Below, in pieces: positions 42,305-55,626 of a DNA stretch of 64,000 bases. Location: positions 1 to 64,000 of the forward strand of contig JAPFBL010000370.1 of assembly GCA_026182355.1 (NCBI GenBank). The letters are read 5' to 3'. Under the pieces are notes generated by a model. The model worked only from the letters and a program-made list of their open reading frames with translations. It made no database searches and was not told where the DNA came from. The position numbers and the translations under genes are program-made. Each line of letters starts with the position of its first letter. Position 1 is the first letter of the stretch. Origin of the DNA: Hermatobates lingyangjiaoensis. Its lineage: Eukaryota > Arthropoda > Insecta > Hemiptera > Hermatobatidae.

Positions 42305-42845
42305 TACGTCTCCATAAAAAACAGTTTAATATGAAACTAACAACGCGTTTCGAACACTTAGTGTTCTTCTTCAGGTTAACATCTAAAACATATATATATA
42401 TATATATATCTGTATAGCTTTAACTACACTATATTGAGTAGCTATATTCTGTATAGCTATATACAGATAGCTTTAAGAGTATCAAAGTGAATGATTTAAA
42501 ATTGAATACAATATATGATTGTTAAATTGCACTATTGTGGTATTTAACGAGAGAATTAGTACGAAAAATGAGTTAATTAATCCTAAACAATTATAAAACA
42601 TGACAACCAATACTGAAACATGAGTCTATTCAGGTTCAGCATTAATTAAGTCATTTTTCATACAAATACCATAGTTAAAAAACACAACAGTGCATTTCAA
42701 CATTCATATATTACATTCAATTTTAAATAATTCACAGTGATATTCTTAAAGCTCACAGATATGGTTTTTTTTTTTTTTAGATAACCTGAAGAAGAACACT
42801 AAGTGTTCGAAACGCGTTGTTAGTTTCATATTAAAATTTTGTTTT
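42305..42845. repeat. Large Penelope-related foldback
   Basis: AACAACGCGTTTCGAACACT with TTCTTCAGG at 42338-42376 is inverted at 42785-42822 (CCTGAAGAAGAACACTAAGT). The arms extend outward to about 42309 and 42845 with TTTAATATGAAACTAAC. A TA run lies near 42390-42410. Confidence 0.75.
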
Positions 42846-43689
42846 GTGGAGATGAAATTCTTGAAATCCATCAAAGTTAATATCTTGTTTAATGTTCCAC
42901 TGAAAAATCTAATAAAGAAACCACACAGTCTATTCACACAATATTTTGTAAGAAATATAAGAATATAAAACAAAAGCAAAGTCCATATCTTAACTCTAGA
43001 AACGATTGTAACCTAGTTACTTCGTTACCTTATGGTTAACGGAAACTTTGTAATTGTGTATGTGTAGGTAAAATAAATAAAGAATTTTGAAATAAATTAA
43101 TTGATTTGCAGACAGGTCAGTTTTCCAGGTAAGAATTTAGAGAATAAGAAAGTTCGTAAGATTACATATATACTCTTTTTTTTATAAGATAGATTTTTAA
43201 AGTATTAATTGAAACCTAAACGCTGATTGTTTACAATTATTTTATGATATATTGGAACTCCGAAAAGAGAATCAATGTATTGATTCAGTCGAAAAATCTA
43301 AGTGTCACTTTGAAATATCACTCTGTGGGGTCACTATACAATTGAAGTGTTAGATAAGATATGTTGATGCATACATATAGTTGTATATATACAATTAATA
43401 TTTGTACAAAATCATAAAAGGTACGAACTAGTTTAGAAATTCTAAAGTGAACATGTGTTCCACTTGCAATCGTTCTTTAGAACTTTTCTTCTAAAAGTCA
43501 TACAAGAGAATAAATTTAATCATAAGATTGTGAAGCTACAAGGATGACTGGTTCAAAACTGATTGTAAGAAATGATAATAACCTCAAGCATGCTGACTCG
43601 ACAGCTTTATAGCTAGTGACATACAGCTTTGATTTGTTGCACGATTTTCTTTGCATGTTGGTTTTTCTAATACTATAGGTTATACTTAA

Positions 43690-43870
43690 AATATATATAT
43701 ATGCAGCAGCTTCTGCATTTTCCAATTTCTTGTTGACACTCTCTAGTTTTCGTATCACTTTGCGGTGAGACTCTGGTAGCTTCCAAAGAAGGTTAGAAGC
43801 TGCTGCTTATTTTAATAACATATGCTTAAGGGAAGACCTGCTGCCATTGTACACAAATATATATATATAT
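43690..43870. repeat. Penelope 5' coding fragment, foldback
   Basis: On the - strand KLESVNKKLENAEAAA is the Penelope N-terminal helix also encoded at 59560-59640. The + side continues AAYFNNICLREDLLPL. The halves point away from each other between two TA runs. Confidence 0.6.
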
Positions 43871-44124
43871 ATTCTTAAGGAGATTTTCAAGAACAGTTTT
43901 TAGGCAGAAAAACATCAGTCTCACCATTACACATCACTGAATTTAATGAAAATCTCATTCTTGTCAATATATAATTAATAAAAATATATATTTATTCAAA
44001 CAAAGACCGGTATGCAGGATGTCTAGAATTTTTCTTGAAAAAGGTTATAGATAAAAAACAGAACGTTGGCATTTGAGAGTTTGATTTGAACCTAGAATAC
44101 TGACCGAAACCCTATTAATATTTA

Positions 44125-44178
<54 letters not shown>

Positions 44179-44184
44179 ATCATC

Positions 44185-44450
44185 AAGAAAACGATCCACA
44201 AAGGTTTCAACGTAAACTATACGTACACAATAAATAGAGAAACACACTTACAGTCCCTAATTTTGAGTTTAACCGTGATCAGGAGAGAAGAGATAGGGAC
44301 ACCAAGCGCACTTGCGAAGCAAGTCTCCAACCGTCGCTTCGAAAGTGCGCTTGGTGTCATATCTCTTCTCCAGATGACGGTTAAACCGAAAAGTATAAAA
44401 TGTAAGTGTATTTTTCTATTTACTGTGTACCTATAGTTTTTTTGAAACGT
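44185..44450. repeat. Penelope-related palindrome
   Basis: Arms CAAGCGCACTT and AAGTGCGCTTG around 44302-44356, extending to ACACTTACA and TGTAAGTGT and beyond, bounded by (TA)n at 44130-44175 and 44450-44472. Related single-arm sequence occurs at 52505-52620 and 55150-55230. Confidence 0.7.
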
Positions 44451-45129
44451 ATATATATATATATATATATATAGTACTATAAACATTTATATACATGAAA
44501 ACAGTCAACATATCAACACTACACACTTCTTACTAAGTAATTTTATCGACAGTGTTACAAAATTAATAGTTCTAGTGAGATATTATGTAGAGAAGAACTT
44601 ATTTTTGCTCACATAGTTTCATTCTTTAGTTACGTAATGTTTCAATCTTAGTTTTATAAATAATAGAATCGAATATATTTTAGTTCATCTTGAATGTTTA
44701 AAATTACAAGCAACATTTTAATTTTAATTTAAAATTTTAATTAAATTTAATTTAATTTATATTTGAAGCAATATCTGTACCATTTAATTCACTTAGAAAT
44801 CACAGATATTTGTATTGAATTGTCATTTTGGTAAAAAAAGACTTTTCAAACGATTTTTTAAAGAAAATATGAAATTTCAAATGCACTCAATAAAAACTAC
44901 AAAAAATTTAAAAATTATTTATTCAACTAAAATTGCTTAGGACTCAGTTCATATTAATTTCTGAATGCCGAAGTTTCGATTTAAAATCTGGATTACTTTT
45001 TTTCCTGTTCCACAGACTGCATATATATTTAAAATTATTCGTATAATAAAAGAAATCACTCAAATTATATTAACTATATAGGATTTAGACAAAAGCAATA
45101 AAATGACGCCTTATACATATGTATAATAT

Positions 45130-45500
45130 TCAATGATCAAACCACAATATGATAATGGGAAACAAGACTAAGATCTTTCAACCGTATAAAGGGGTCTTCA
45201 CCAGAGTCAAAAACCCAGCTGAAACACTAGATGCAGAAAACTTCTGGTGAGGAGTTGAGAAGAGTGAGAGAGTAGAGTGGTATTTTAAAAGGGTGAAAGC
45301 GCAGGAAAGGACTAATGTCCAGAAAGGGATGTTTGGGGAAACAAAGGAGTACAGTAAGAAAGAGTAAAAAACCATCCACTAGCTGTCAACCCTTTTAAAA
45401 GAGGCTATTGCCTTCGTAACGTAGTCTTGTTTTCCCATTTTCATATTGTGATTTGATCATTGATTGTTATTTCACGTGTTTATATGAAATCTTTTTATAT
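45130..45500. repeat. Penelope tail, head-to-head pair
   Basis: 45132-45415 is the reverse complement of the element end at about 27480-27790; 45420-45495 is a + copy of the last part. Same design as 30380-30755. Confidence 0.7.
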
Positions 45501-45555
45501 CTTTAATATATGTACCTCCAGATACATATCTGCATACACAAAACAAGACTAGATA

Positions 45556-45936
45556 CAGTAGAACCTCGCAGTATGAGTTTAATTCGTTCCCAGACGAGCT
45601 CATTTTGCGATTTATTCGTATTACGAAACAATTTTTCACATTGAAATTAATATGACAATAAATAATACATTCCATTCCTAAAATGCCTGTTTTTAATATT
45701 TTTTGAACAGAAAAGGTGCACTTAGAAAAAATAAACAATACTGTACATGTAATATGAATAATAATAATGCATGCTAGCAATAATCATGTTTTACTAATCT
45801 AATGACGAAAACAGGAGACCATTTAGTTGTAAGGAAGATGTTCTGTCGTACGAGACAAAAAATTCTTACGAATGGCTGGCTACTCGTAAAGTAAATTGCT
45901 CGTACAATGAGGCACTCGTGCTACGAGGTTCTACTG
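45556..45936. mobile_element. Tigger/pogo-like MITE, 381 bp
   Basis: Terminal inverted repeats CAGTAGAACCTCG and CGAGGTTCTACTG with TA duplicated on both sides. Inner ends also mirror each other (ATTACGAA, TTCTTACGAA). Non-coding. Confidence 0.88.
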
Positions 45937-46654
45937 TACTACTTCAATAAGAAACGCCCAATACTCATTCACGAATAAATGATAGTGTTTTAGCAAAAAT
46001 CGATCTAACTTACTGATATTTTTTGTACTATTATTGATATCTATTTTTTAATCTTTTGTACATTACATAAGTATGTAACTTATAAGTTACATTAAATATG
46101 TACCACATATTTAATATTTATAAAACTAGGATGTTACATATTTGAAGATTTATAAAACTCAAATCTGTCTTAAGTAACATATGACGTGATTATTTACGTT
46201 CTATATTCTTTTTAAAAAACAATCCTTTTTATGTATTAGATGCTACATATTTAATATAATACATAATTTATACATTAATATATAATTTGTAAAACTATGA
46301 TGTTACATATTTGAAGATTTATAAAATTCAATTCTCCTTATACTTATAGAATTTTGTTCTTAACATGAAGTGATTTCTCGTGCTTTATTCTTTTTGAAAA
46401 ACAATCCTTGTTTTTATGTATTTCAGTTTATTTATTGTCTTGAAAGTATGCTGTAATTAAAGAGAAAGAATAGTGACTGCGTTCTTTTTATGTTTTAACT
46501 TAAAAATATAAATCTCGTCTTGGCAAAATTAATGATTGATTGATGTTTTTCCCTCTGAGTCAAATATTACTACAGCAAAGTCAAAAGGTGTTCAGTCAGT
46601 ATGGCGGCGGTATTGGAATGAATGAGCAGATATGTATGATGATTGATTTTACAG

Positions 46655-46890
46655 ATTTGAACAGTGAAACGGAATCACAGACAGGCAACAGCGGAAGCGA
46701 AGACAACGTCACTGTACGAGAAAGCGGTAAAAGTCAACTAGCTCCCTCCCACAACGGCTCCGGTTACTCATCTCTCAACGGCTCTTTAGACAGACCTCTG
46801 TCTCCTTCCAGTAAAGAGTTTAAAATCAACCGCGGTATTTCTAGCTTTAAAAAATCATCTTCTACAATAAAAAAAGTCAAACATCGGTGA
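46655..46890 (+). CDS. MEAF6: MEAF6, last exon
   Basis: It starts after GATTTTACAG with the two bases that complete the codon begun in exon 3 (D-L-N-S-E-T-E-S-Q). The acidic, Ser-rich tail (TGNSGSEDNV) and the final basic stretch (KKSSSTIKKVKHR) resemble the family C-terminus, which ends in a basic run. The four exons add up to 552 nt, 183 residues, close to other animal MEAF6 proteins. AATAAA lies at 46900. Confidence 0.82.
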
Positions 46891-46899
46891 AAAACTAAA

Positions 46900-47889
46900 T
46901 AAACTCGATTAAGAAATCTTACAATCATATTTAAATAGATAAAAAAAAAAAAAAAGAAAAGCAAAATTCTTCCATAAAAATGTACAAATACAGCATAATA
47001 GTTTTTAATTCATAAAATCCTGTACTTCTATAATTTAAAATATTACTGTTCCAAAAGATCTGGAAAAAATACAACTGTTATTTATTTTAAAGTAAATGAA
47101 ATAAAAATATCAAAAGCAGTTATATACAAACCCCTTTACCTTCAATAAAATCGTGTTTTTTTTTAAAAAGCTCAACATGAGTCAGGCATTTCTATTTTTT
47201 TCAACATAATGTTCCAATAAATAAATGTTATGTCTTTTTTATATGACGAACCATAATTGTTGTGAATCGTTTTTAATATTTCATTGTACAAATTTATTTA
47301 TTCCAATAAATGTTCTAGTTTCATAATTGTTTTTGATTACACGCAATTTATTTTACCTCCCTTAACATCCAGTCCCATTGTTTGTTCCCTTAATATAAAT
47401 AATTTTAAACAATAATAAATCAACTGTTATATATTTCATAATTTTAGATAAAACCTTCTTACATCGTAACAGTTATTTTAAATATATCTGTTAGCTGACA
47501 GGCATTAAACTCGCAAATCACCATAAAGAGTGGATGAAAGTAACAATGACTTGTATTTTTATGATTGGTAGAAAAAACTGCTTATTATTTCCATTTTTTT
47601 TATTTTGTAAGAAATTAATTACATTTGAACTCACTAACATTAAAATCACAGTATTGGTAAAAATAATTGTTGGGAACATACTAAGGTAATAGGAATTAAA
47701 ACATCTATTATTACACTTCTTTATGATAAATAAAACTTTCAAACATTTCGTTAATGGTTCTTAGATAACTATAGACTTGTTTATTGTTTTAGCACTAGTT
47801 GCATCAAAAATTAAAAACTCATGAACAGTATGATACTGCAACGTAAAACGTATTAAGACGTAATAACGCAAAATATTAAAAGTAACTTT
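46900..47889. other. Downstream of MEAF6, AT-rich, no gene seen
   Basis: Poly(A) region of MEAF6 followed by AT-rich DNA without recognisable exons. Confidence 0.5.
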
Positions 47890-48340
47890 TAAGGTATGCC
47901 TAAAATTTTAACTTTAAGTCCACAGAAGGGGGTTCTTGAGGATTTTGGTCATAAAAATACAACTCCTGATTATATGCCGACGTTTCGCCAAAAGTTGTTT
48001 GGCATTTTCAAGGCTAAAAAACAATTTATTAACGACATAAGTAGAGCAAGACAACTACATCCACGGAATACCAACCAACAGAAAACAAACCATACAAACA
48101 AAAAATTCAGTAACAATAGAACCACAAAAGGATCATAAAATACCCAGTGTTTTAACAAACATTTGTTGTTTAAACCTAATTACTTATTATTAATAAGTGG
48201 ATGTATTTGTCTTGCTTTACTTATGTCGTTAATAAATTTTTTTTAGCAAACAACTTTGGTGAAACGTCCGGCATATAATCAGGAGTTGAATTTTTATAAC
48301 CAAAATCCTCAAGAACCCCTTCTGTGAACTTGAAAAATCA
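47890..48340. repeat. Large palindrome, about 170-200 bp arms
   Basis: TTAAGTCCACAGAAGGGGGT through GACATAAGTAGAGCAAGACA (47914-48055) is inverted at about 48198-48332 with several differences. Inside each arm GCCAAA...TTTGGCGAAACG keeps the stem-GAAA design of the other foldbacks. Confidence 0.75.
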
Positions 48341-48810
48341 GTGGTCGAGAAGCAAAAAAATTTTTATAAATCAATAAAATTTTAACATTTATTATAATTC
48401 TTGAAAAACAATAGTTGTACTTTATTAATATGAATACTATCACATTGTGTTTGCAATTACAAACGATTACAGATTTTTAACGAATATGTATGATTTGTCT
48501 GAAATTAAACCTGTAAGCTAAAATTTGCATCGCATAGGGAAATAAGAAAAAAATAATATACAGTAAACGAGTACCAAACATTAAATGATAAGACATAGAA
48601 ACACTGCCAGGAGGTTACGTGACTTAACAAACTGTCATATGAAACCAATGAATTGAAAGAATCAAAACGTACTTCTGATTAATATTATTTAAAACTAAAC
48701 GACATTACTATCCATAAAAAAAAACTCAAACAATAAGAATTATTTAAAACAAATTCATATTCGTCTATTAAAAGTCCATTATTATGGATCTTCAATAATT
48801 ACTTAATTAT

Positions 48811-49012
48811 TAATTATTACTCCAGTCATTAATTAATTGTAGATTAAAGATACTTTTAATAGCAGTAAAATAAAATTCTATTTGGATTTTTCCTCAAAAT
48901 ATTTGATACAAGTATTCTTAAACAAAGGTAATTTGTATTATATACTTTTTTTTTACAGAAAAACAGTTTTTTTAAATTTGACATAACATATATATGGAAT
49001 CTAACAATATCT
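48811..49012 (+). repeat. Direct repeat copy 1
   Basis: TAATTATTACTCCAGTCATT to CTAACAATATCT, repeated with few changes at 49652-49854. Confidence 0.85.
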
Positions 49013-49651
49013 ATTTTTTTTCTGTAGATATTTATGATTAGATTATAAATAGAATTCTCACAACAAAAACTACAAGAATAATATTATTCTATAGAAAGAT
49101 AATTGTAAATCTTCTACCAACAACATAACGAGATTAATTATTTGTTTATAATTTAAAGACTATTAAAAAAATATATGTGCCTATAACAGTTATAACAATT
49201 TAAAAAGAAACGATCCAGTTAGATTGACAATAAAAGTTCTGAAATAACTTCTTGTTACTTTAGTGAACAAGTGAATAGAATAATTTGAATACAATGGAAA
49301 AACACCAAGAATATCTAATAGTTGGTTTTTAATTTTCTGGACTGTCTGCGCTGCTGGAGATTGGCTTGGAGGAGTCTCGCACGGTGTTACATCTATAACG
49401 AAAACAAAAACAGAGATGATAACTGTGTTTTTTTATTGTCATGTGAATATAGAGTTTACTTCTGAACCTTTACACATGCTTTATTTTACAATTGCACTCA
49501 AAATTCGAAAAAAAGGATCCACACTGGACGCAAATCAACTCAAAAACGAAGAAAAGCAGCACACAGAGAAAGAGACACAATTACAAACTCAAATTTTCTG
49601 ATGATCCATCTTCAGGAGAAAAGTTGAGTTTGTAAGTGTCTCAACTGGAGT

Positions 49652-49854
49652 TAATTATTACTCCAGTCATTAATTAATTGTAGATTAAAGATACTTTTAA
49701 AAATAGCAGTAAAATAAAATTCTATTTGGAGTTTTACTCAAAATATTTTATATAAGTATTCTTAAACAAAGGTAATTTGTATTATATACTTTTTTTTACA
49801 GAAAAACAGTTTTTTAAATTTGACATAACATATATATGGAATCTAACAATATCT
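49652..49854 (+). repeat. Direct repeat copy 2
   Basis: Second copy of 48811-49012, offset 841 bp. It ends directly at the palindrome 49855-49943. Confidence 0.85.
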
Positions 49855-49943
49855 AACAATAGAATGGGCGACCAAGCACGCCGGAAACACAACGTTTTCC
49901 TGCCGTTGTGTTTCCGGCGTGCTTGGTCGCCCATTCTATTTTC
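49855..49943. repeat. Near-perfect palindrome
   Basis: AACAATAGAATGGGCGACCA is mirrored by TGGTCGCCCATTCTATT; the arms are about 36-40 bp and GC-rich (GCACGCCGGAAACACAACG) with a minimal loop. It would form a very stable hairpin. Confidence 0.85.
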
Positions 49944-50429
49944 TCCTGAAAAGCATCTTTCTCTGTGTGATGCTTTTCTTCATTTTTGAGCTTATTTAAC
50001 AATTGACTATATATATTTAAATAAACGTTGTCTTATCTCGACCACATATAATAACAGTATTTTTCCTTTTTATCGAGGTTTAGTCTATCTTCAAACAATA
50101 TAACACCTTTAAACGAAGCTTCGTCTATATTTTTAGACTTCTTTACTGCTACATAATACAGAATTTAATTACAGGAACAGAAAAAATTGTATAAGTTATA
50201 TTATTTAATTAATATACATAATTAAGGACCGTCTGTGCGGAAAATACCAAGGTAATTATGTATATTAATTAAATAATGTAACTTATAAAAAAAATTCATG
50301 TTACTGTAATTAAATTCTGTATTATGCAGCCCTAAAGATGTCTACAACTATAGATGAAACCTCAGCTTAAAGTTTATATTGTTTGAAGCTAGACCAAACC
50401 TAGATAAAAAAGAAAATAGTGTTATATTT

Positions 50430-51460
50430 ATACAAAACTAAAGTTTATCGGGACTCGGTCAGTTCTTCAGGTGTAAATTAAACTTTCTTTGCCAACGTTT
50501 CGGTCTTTATTTAAAAACTTTTTGATAGGCCTCCATTAGGACCGAGTCCCAATAAACTTTAGTTTTGTTTCTATTCCACGGTCGATACTTTTATCAATAG
50601 TTATATTTATATATATATTATTACTCTTTAACAAGATTTCACATAAACACCTGAAATAACAAGCAATGATCAAACTGCAATATGAAAAGGGAAAAAAGAC
50701 TAAGATCTTTCAATCGTAACAAACGGTCTTTGTCAGAATCAAAAACGTCGTTTTTCCTTTTCATATTGTGGTTTAATCATTGACTATTAGTTGTATAGGA
50801 GGACAGCAATTCTTAATGTAAACACATTTCATAAAAGTACACTGCAGCATCTGCATTTACGACTCTTATCACCAGCCCACAGAAAAGTCGTTAGAAGATT
50901 AGATCAGACCAGCTTAACGGCCGTAAACGCAGAAGTTGTTGTCTACTTTAATGAAATATATTATTATACTTCATTAAAAACAAGTAGGAAAAATCTTGCA
51001 TAAGATTTATATTATAAATATACACATGTATTAGAGCAGGGTTTCGTCCCCTTGGTCCATTCACAACTATTGATCAGGCCTTCATTAGGACTTCCGCAGC
51101 TCTCCATGTATATACACTTTTAGATTTTAGCTTTCTCATTCCACGGTCGATACTTTTATCAAGTAGATTATATATTATATATATTATTTACTTTAACAAC
51201 GATGTTCAGGATAAACACCTGAAACTAAGAATCAATGTTATCAAACCATAATATGAAATTTTGATAAAACAGACTACAGATGCTTTCAATCGTAACAAGC
51301 TGTCTTCGTCAGAATCAACATAACCCAGATTCAGTATCGGGGTTTTTGACTCTGATCAAGACCCACTATGTTACGGTTAGAGCAGACTCTTAGAGTCGTA
51401 TATTAAAAGCTACACTTTCATATTGTCGTTCTCATCTTTGATCTATAACTTTAGTATCAG
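50430..51460. repeat. Cluster of Penelope foldbacks and 5' fragment
   Basis: 50430-50600 repeats the AAACTAAAGTTTATCGGGAC foldback of 41079; 50625-50790 is a tail pair; 50850-50960 encodes on the + strand SPAHRKVVRRLDQ and AVNAEVVVYFNE, the Penelope N-terminal helix; 51110-51460 repeats tail pieces in both directions. Confidence 0.6.
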
Positions 51461-51799
51461 TGAATATACTTCAATTCTTAATGTAGAAACTATAGTTCAT
51501 TAACTTTAGTACACTGCAGAAAATCTGCGTGTACGACTTTTACCATCAGCCACCATCGTAAATGTAGAAGACGCTGCAATACTTTACTATATGAACAGAA
51601 AATTATGGGGAAAAAATACACAGGTAAAGACTGACAACAGCTTACTACTATGTCTGCACAACAGGAAAAGAAGTTACCTGCTAGATGGCGAAACGGAAAC
51701 TAAAATCAAAACCTGTCTAGATTCAAAACCAACAGAAGGAGGAAAAAAGAAACAAAATAAATGCTATTATAAAGTAAATATAAATAATGCAAAAAAATA

Positions 51800-51935
51800 A
51801 TCCAATAATAAATATATAAAAAGATTTCACAAAAACACGTGAAATAACAATCAATGATCAAACCACAATATGGAAATGGGAAAACAAGACTAAGATGTTT
51901 CAATCGTAACAAAGCGGTCTTCGTCAGAGTCAATA
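51800..51935 (-). repeat. Penelope tail copy
   Basis: TGAAATAACAATCAATGATC to CGGTCTTCGTCAGAGTC, reverse orientation, starting in TATATAAA. Confidence 0.7.
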
Positions 51936-53214
51936 AATATATAAGGAAAATAATAATTAAGTAAACAAATACCCCAAAACAAAAATGGCATTTTTTACAT
52001 TTTTTTTTTAAAGAAAATAAAACGATTTGGTTATCACAATAGTTGATTCATTGAAATTTATTTATAAATTTAATTAAATATTAACAAAATTATATTTTTA
52101 AAAAAAATATTAGGGTAGAATTTGTCTGCCAGTAAAATATTTTCCAATGCTGGCGTATTTTATCTGCCAGCATCTATTTTCTAATTATTTGTAAACAACT
52201 ACTTTACTTTAATAAAAAATAAATAACACAATTTTTATTTAACATTGGATGTTATTATTAATTTATTGCTTATTATTCATAGAAAAACATAAAACATAAA
52301 AAGTACAGTCATATATATGTACTCATAAAATATTTCTATTCATAGTAATATTTTACTTCTATTCATAGTATAACTGTACAAATACGAATACATTTATAAC
52401 AGAAGATAATTGTTTTTTCAATCATTTCATTTTTACTAATCATTATTTTTACTATAGATTTTCATATTTGTCCATTAAAAATATGAATATATATTTAAGT
52501 TGTGTGTCTCCAACCGTCGCTTCACAAGTGCACTTGGTGTCCCTATCTCAACTCTCCTGATAACGGTTCAACCGAAAATTAGAGACAGTAAGTGTGTTTG
52601 TTCCTTAGTTCTGTGTTTGTGATTCACCGAGAAATCTATATATCTAAGTTTAAATATGAAATAAATATGAAAATATGTTAAAAGTAAATAAACAAATATG
52701 GATGAAAATTGCAATATTTTGGAAAAAGAAAAAAAAAATACATACAAGATTTATCCACTGGAGGCCAGGGAAGGGGAAACAGCTGCACTCATGCAAGGTT
52801 GACTATTATTCTCTGAAAAAGAGGATTCTAGTTTATGAAATAAATATTTTATTTATAGTTTTATAGTTATAGTTATAGTTTATAGTTATTTATAGTTTTA
52901 TTTATATAAAACTATGTTTTTACAACATGTTCTAAAGTAAAACCTAACGAATAAACGTTTAGATATTATCATAACGATAATTTCAAATAAACACCATGTA
53001 TCAAATGATGTTTGGTAAACAGTCTATGATAAACAATCATGAGCACAACCTTCCTGTATGAGCACTACTACAGACTCTTCAATTCACGAAATTTAAGTTC
53101 AATTCGTTATAATTTCACTGATAACTGAAATAAAAAGATATTTTTTTCCCCCTTAACTTATTATTCATTAACTTAGCATGTTTATTTTCTAAGGTAAAGT
53201 TTATCATTTGATTT
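51936..53214. other. AT-rich interval with one Penelope-related arm
   Basis: 52505-52620 (CTCCAACCGTCGCTTCACAA and on) matches one arm of 44240-44400. The rest is AT-rich without genes. Confidence 0.5.
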
Positions 53215-54080
53215 CTACTTTTACTATAAAAGTATACCGATCATGAACATATTATATTTCGATATTTCGACAGATTTACGTTTTCAGGTCCCCAAAGTCC
53301 ATTTTATTTTATTTTTTCTTTCTCTCCTAAACTACTAACCCTAGAATATTGAAATTTTTGGCATTATTATAAAAGTGACAACAGCATTAAAAGAAAAAAA
53401 AAAACCTAAGTTTTTTTTTAAATAATAGGAAAGGCCAGTTTTAGAATAAAATGGAAAAAAAAATTGACCGATTCAGAATGATTTTGAACACGCTACACGT
53501 CTCTTCAACCCTATGCGACATAATAACGTCCCTGTATTTTTATTTTTTTTTTTTAAAAATGTGATTCTTGTTTTTACTGTGAAGTAAAAGAAGGACAGAA
53601 ATAAGCACTTCTGTGCATTTTACTTTTTTAGGAATAAATTTTTGTTTATGCTTAACGGCTAACTTGAAAAAAATGAACTATTGAGAAAAAAATGAAAAAA
53701 AAAAAGGCAAGAAATTCCGATTACTGCAAAAAGTAATAAAGCTATAAAAACCAAAAACTTAACTTGGTGTAATAGATAACCCCTTGTACTTTTGGATTCG
53801 TTTCGTATTGACCTAGAATTTTTCAACTGAATCGAGTCAAATAGAATTGTTACAAATATTTAAGAAAAAAATTCGTCATCTATTAAGTAGTTGATATGAT
53901 ATAAAAGAAGAATAACATTTATAGAATTATAAAAGCAAACTTAAATCAACCAATCATATTTTTTGATATTTTTCAGTAATAGATGGTTGTGTATATCCAT
54001 ATGTTGCATACTTTAACAAAGCTATATGGTCACACTTATAGTTCTTGGAGTGTTTAAGAATCCTTATTGTTTTTTCGGTA
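53215..54080. mobile_element. Diverged copy of the 32443-34084 repeat
   Basis: It follows the same order of phrases (ACTATAAAAGTATA, TCCTAAACTACTAACCCTAG, AAATTTTTGGCATTATTAT) with many differences. Confidence 0.5.
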
Positions 54081-54583
54081 ATACTGGATCATGGAAAAGG
54101 TATTTTTTCGTTCTTTATGCCAAACAGTTTTAAGAATTAGTGCTAAGTTTTAAAGTTATTTTAATGTTATTTTTCAGGTAATTCAATAAACTTAAAATGT
54201 CGTATTACGAATTGTCTTGCTATGAATATTTCATGTGACTACATGAATATTCACATAGTATAATATACTAAATATACATTTAGTATAATGTGACTACATA
54301 ATAGTAAAAATGGCAACTACTTGGCTCTATCGGTAGTACCCTGAGAAGTACAAGCATCTTCATTAGGAACGACAGACCTATCAAAAGAGTTTATCAACGA
54401 AATTATTTTCAAAAATTATGGTTAACAAAATAAAAAAAAAATTGAAACTTTAAAAAAATTACTATGGGCTGCTTTATATAAAACAGATGGAATCACAACA
54501 CTTCGACAAACTCATTTAATCAACACTAATATATAAATGCAATCAACCAGAATTGAATTTTTATAATAAAATAAAGAACTAAC

Positions 54584-54752
54584 CTATGAAAATAACCTGG
54601 CGCTTTTTGGTAACTAATCCCCAAGTCGTTACATAGAACAAGACAGGGAGAAGGCATGCGATCGTAGTTAACAATAAAAAGACGATTTCCGTTTTCTGGA
54701 CATTAACAGTACAGCCGAGTTTATTAGACCACTCCTGTCTCGTCTGGTTCAT
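54584..54752 (-). CDS. OSTM1: OSTM1, transmembrane exon
   Basis: OSTM1 is the beta subunit of the lysosomal chloride/proton exchanger CLC-7. After TTTTCAG the frame reads MNQTRQEWSNKLGC, aligned with the conserved MNxTR..W....C just before the membrane in the family. A single transmembrane helix follows (IVFLLLTTIACLLPVLFYVT), then a basic cytosolic KKRQVIFI. Two donors are possible: CAG|GTTATT (exon end 54597) or ATAG|GTTAGT (54584); the second resembles the family's KKR-hydrophobic continuation better. A last exon should lie at lower coordinates; 49330-49395 is a weak candidate only. Confidence 0.82.
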
Positions 54753-54829
54753 CTGAAAATCATCAATCAATAAACACTCTGAAGCTTGATTAATTGAAAT
54801 CAGTATTGGGACAAACTTATATTTTACTT

Positions 54830-54859
54830 TTCAAAAATACTTCATTAAGTATTTTTGCG

Positions 54860-54895
<36 letters not shown>

Positions 54896-55260
54896 TAAAA
54901 TTTTATCGATGAAATCGATCCGAAATGGACAAATGACAATCAATGATCATAAAGAAAATAAGAAAATTAGAAAACACAAGACTTACAGATCTCTTCAATT
55001 TTCAGTTGAACAACGTCTTCGTGAGAGATAAGAGAAAGAAACCAACATGTCAACAGAAACAGTTGGAGACCAACAATGTTCACATACGCGGTCACAGTAG
55101 ATTTGTTACGTTAAGATTCTTGTCTACCTTCATTCTTGTGACCGGGCGGTTGTGGCAACAATGTTGGACTCCAACCGTCTATGTACCTATGACGCTATGA
55201 TTTCTCCTATACTTTATCTCTCTTGAAAACGGTTCATCCGAAAATTAGGACGAATTTTTA
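54830..55260. repeat. TA run and Penelope-related fragment
   Basis: (TA)n at 54860-54891 followed by a diverged Penelope tail-like stretch to about 55250 (AACGGTTCATCCGAAAATTA). Confidence 0.5.
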
Positions 55261-55396
55261 ATTACTTATGTTTCTTTATGTACATAATGAGCTATATAAT
55301 ATATATATATAAAATACATATTTATACATATATACAAGTATTCATAATATATATGAGTAATAATCAAAATAACACTTGATGTAATTTACTTAATGT

Positions 55397-55626
55397 AATG
55401 GATTAATTTACCACAATGAAACAAATTTGGAAACAATGCTCTAAGGCCTTTCGTCAACACATCGTCAGAGAGTAAGTGAACTAAAAATATAGTTCAACCT
55501 AGTAACCTCAACCGGGTTAACAAGTATTCATTATTTTTTAGTTCACTTCCTCTCTGACGATGTGTTGACGAAAGACCTTACAGCATTGTTTCCAAATTTG
55601 TTTCATTGTGGTAAATTAATCCATCA
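55397..55626. repeat. Penelope-related palindrome
   Basis: TACCACAATGAAACAAATTT to CAGAGAG at 55409-55471 returns inverted at 55547-55613. The + right arm holds CTGACGATGTGTTGACGAAA, the short-stem form of the tail motif. Confidence 0.8.

Larger units (their letters stand above)
38445..46654 (+). other. MEAF6 intron 3, 8.2 kb, filled with repeats
   Basis: It holds the SINE at 40408, Penelope foldbacks at about 41045-41480, 42305-42845, 43690-43870 and 44185-44450, a Penelope tail pair at 45130-45500 and a Tigger-like MITE at 45556-45936. 38445-40400 shows only AT-rich sequence. Confidence 0.7.

Noticed and set aside
49328..49395. Last exon of OSTM1
   Set aside because: An acceptor-like TTATAG exists, but neither of the possible upstream phases gives a convincing family C-terminus, so it is left out of the gene.
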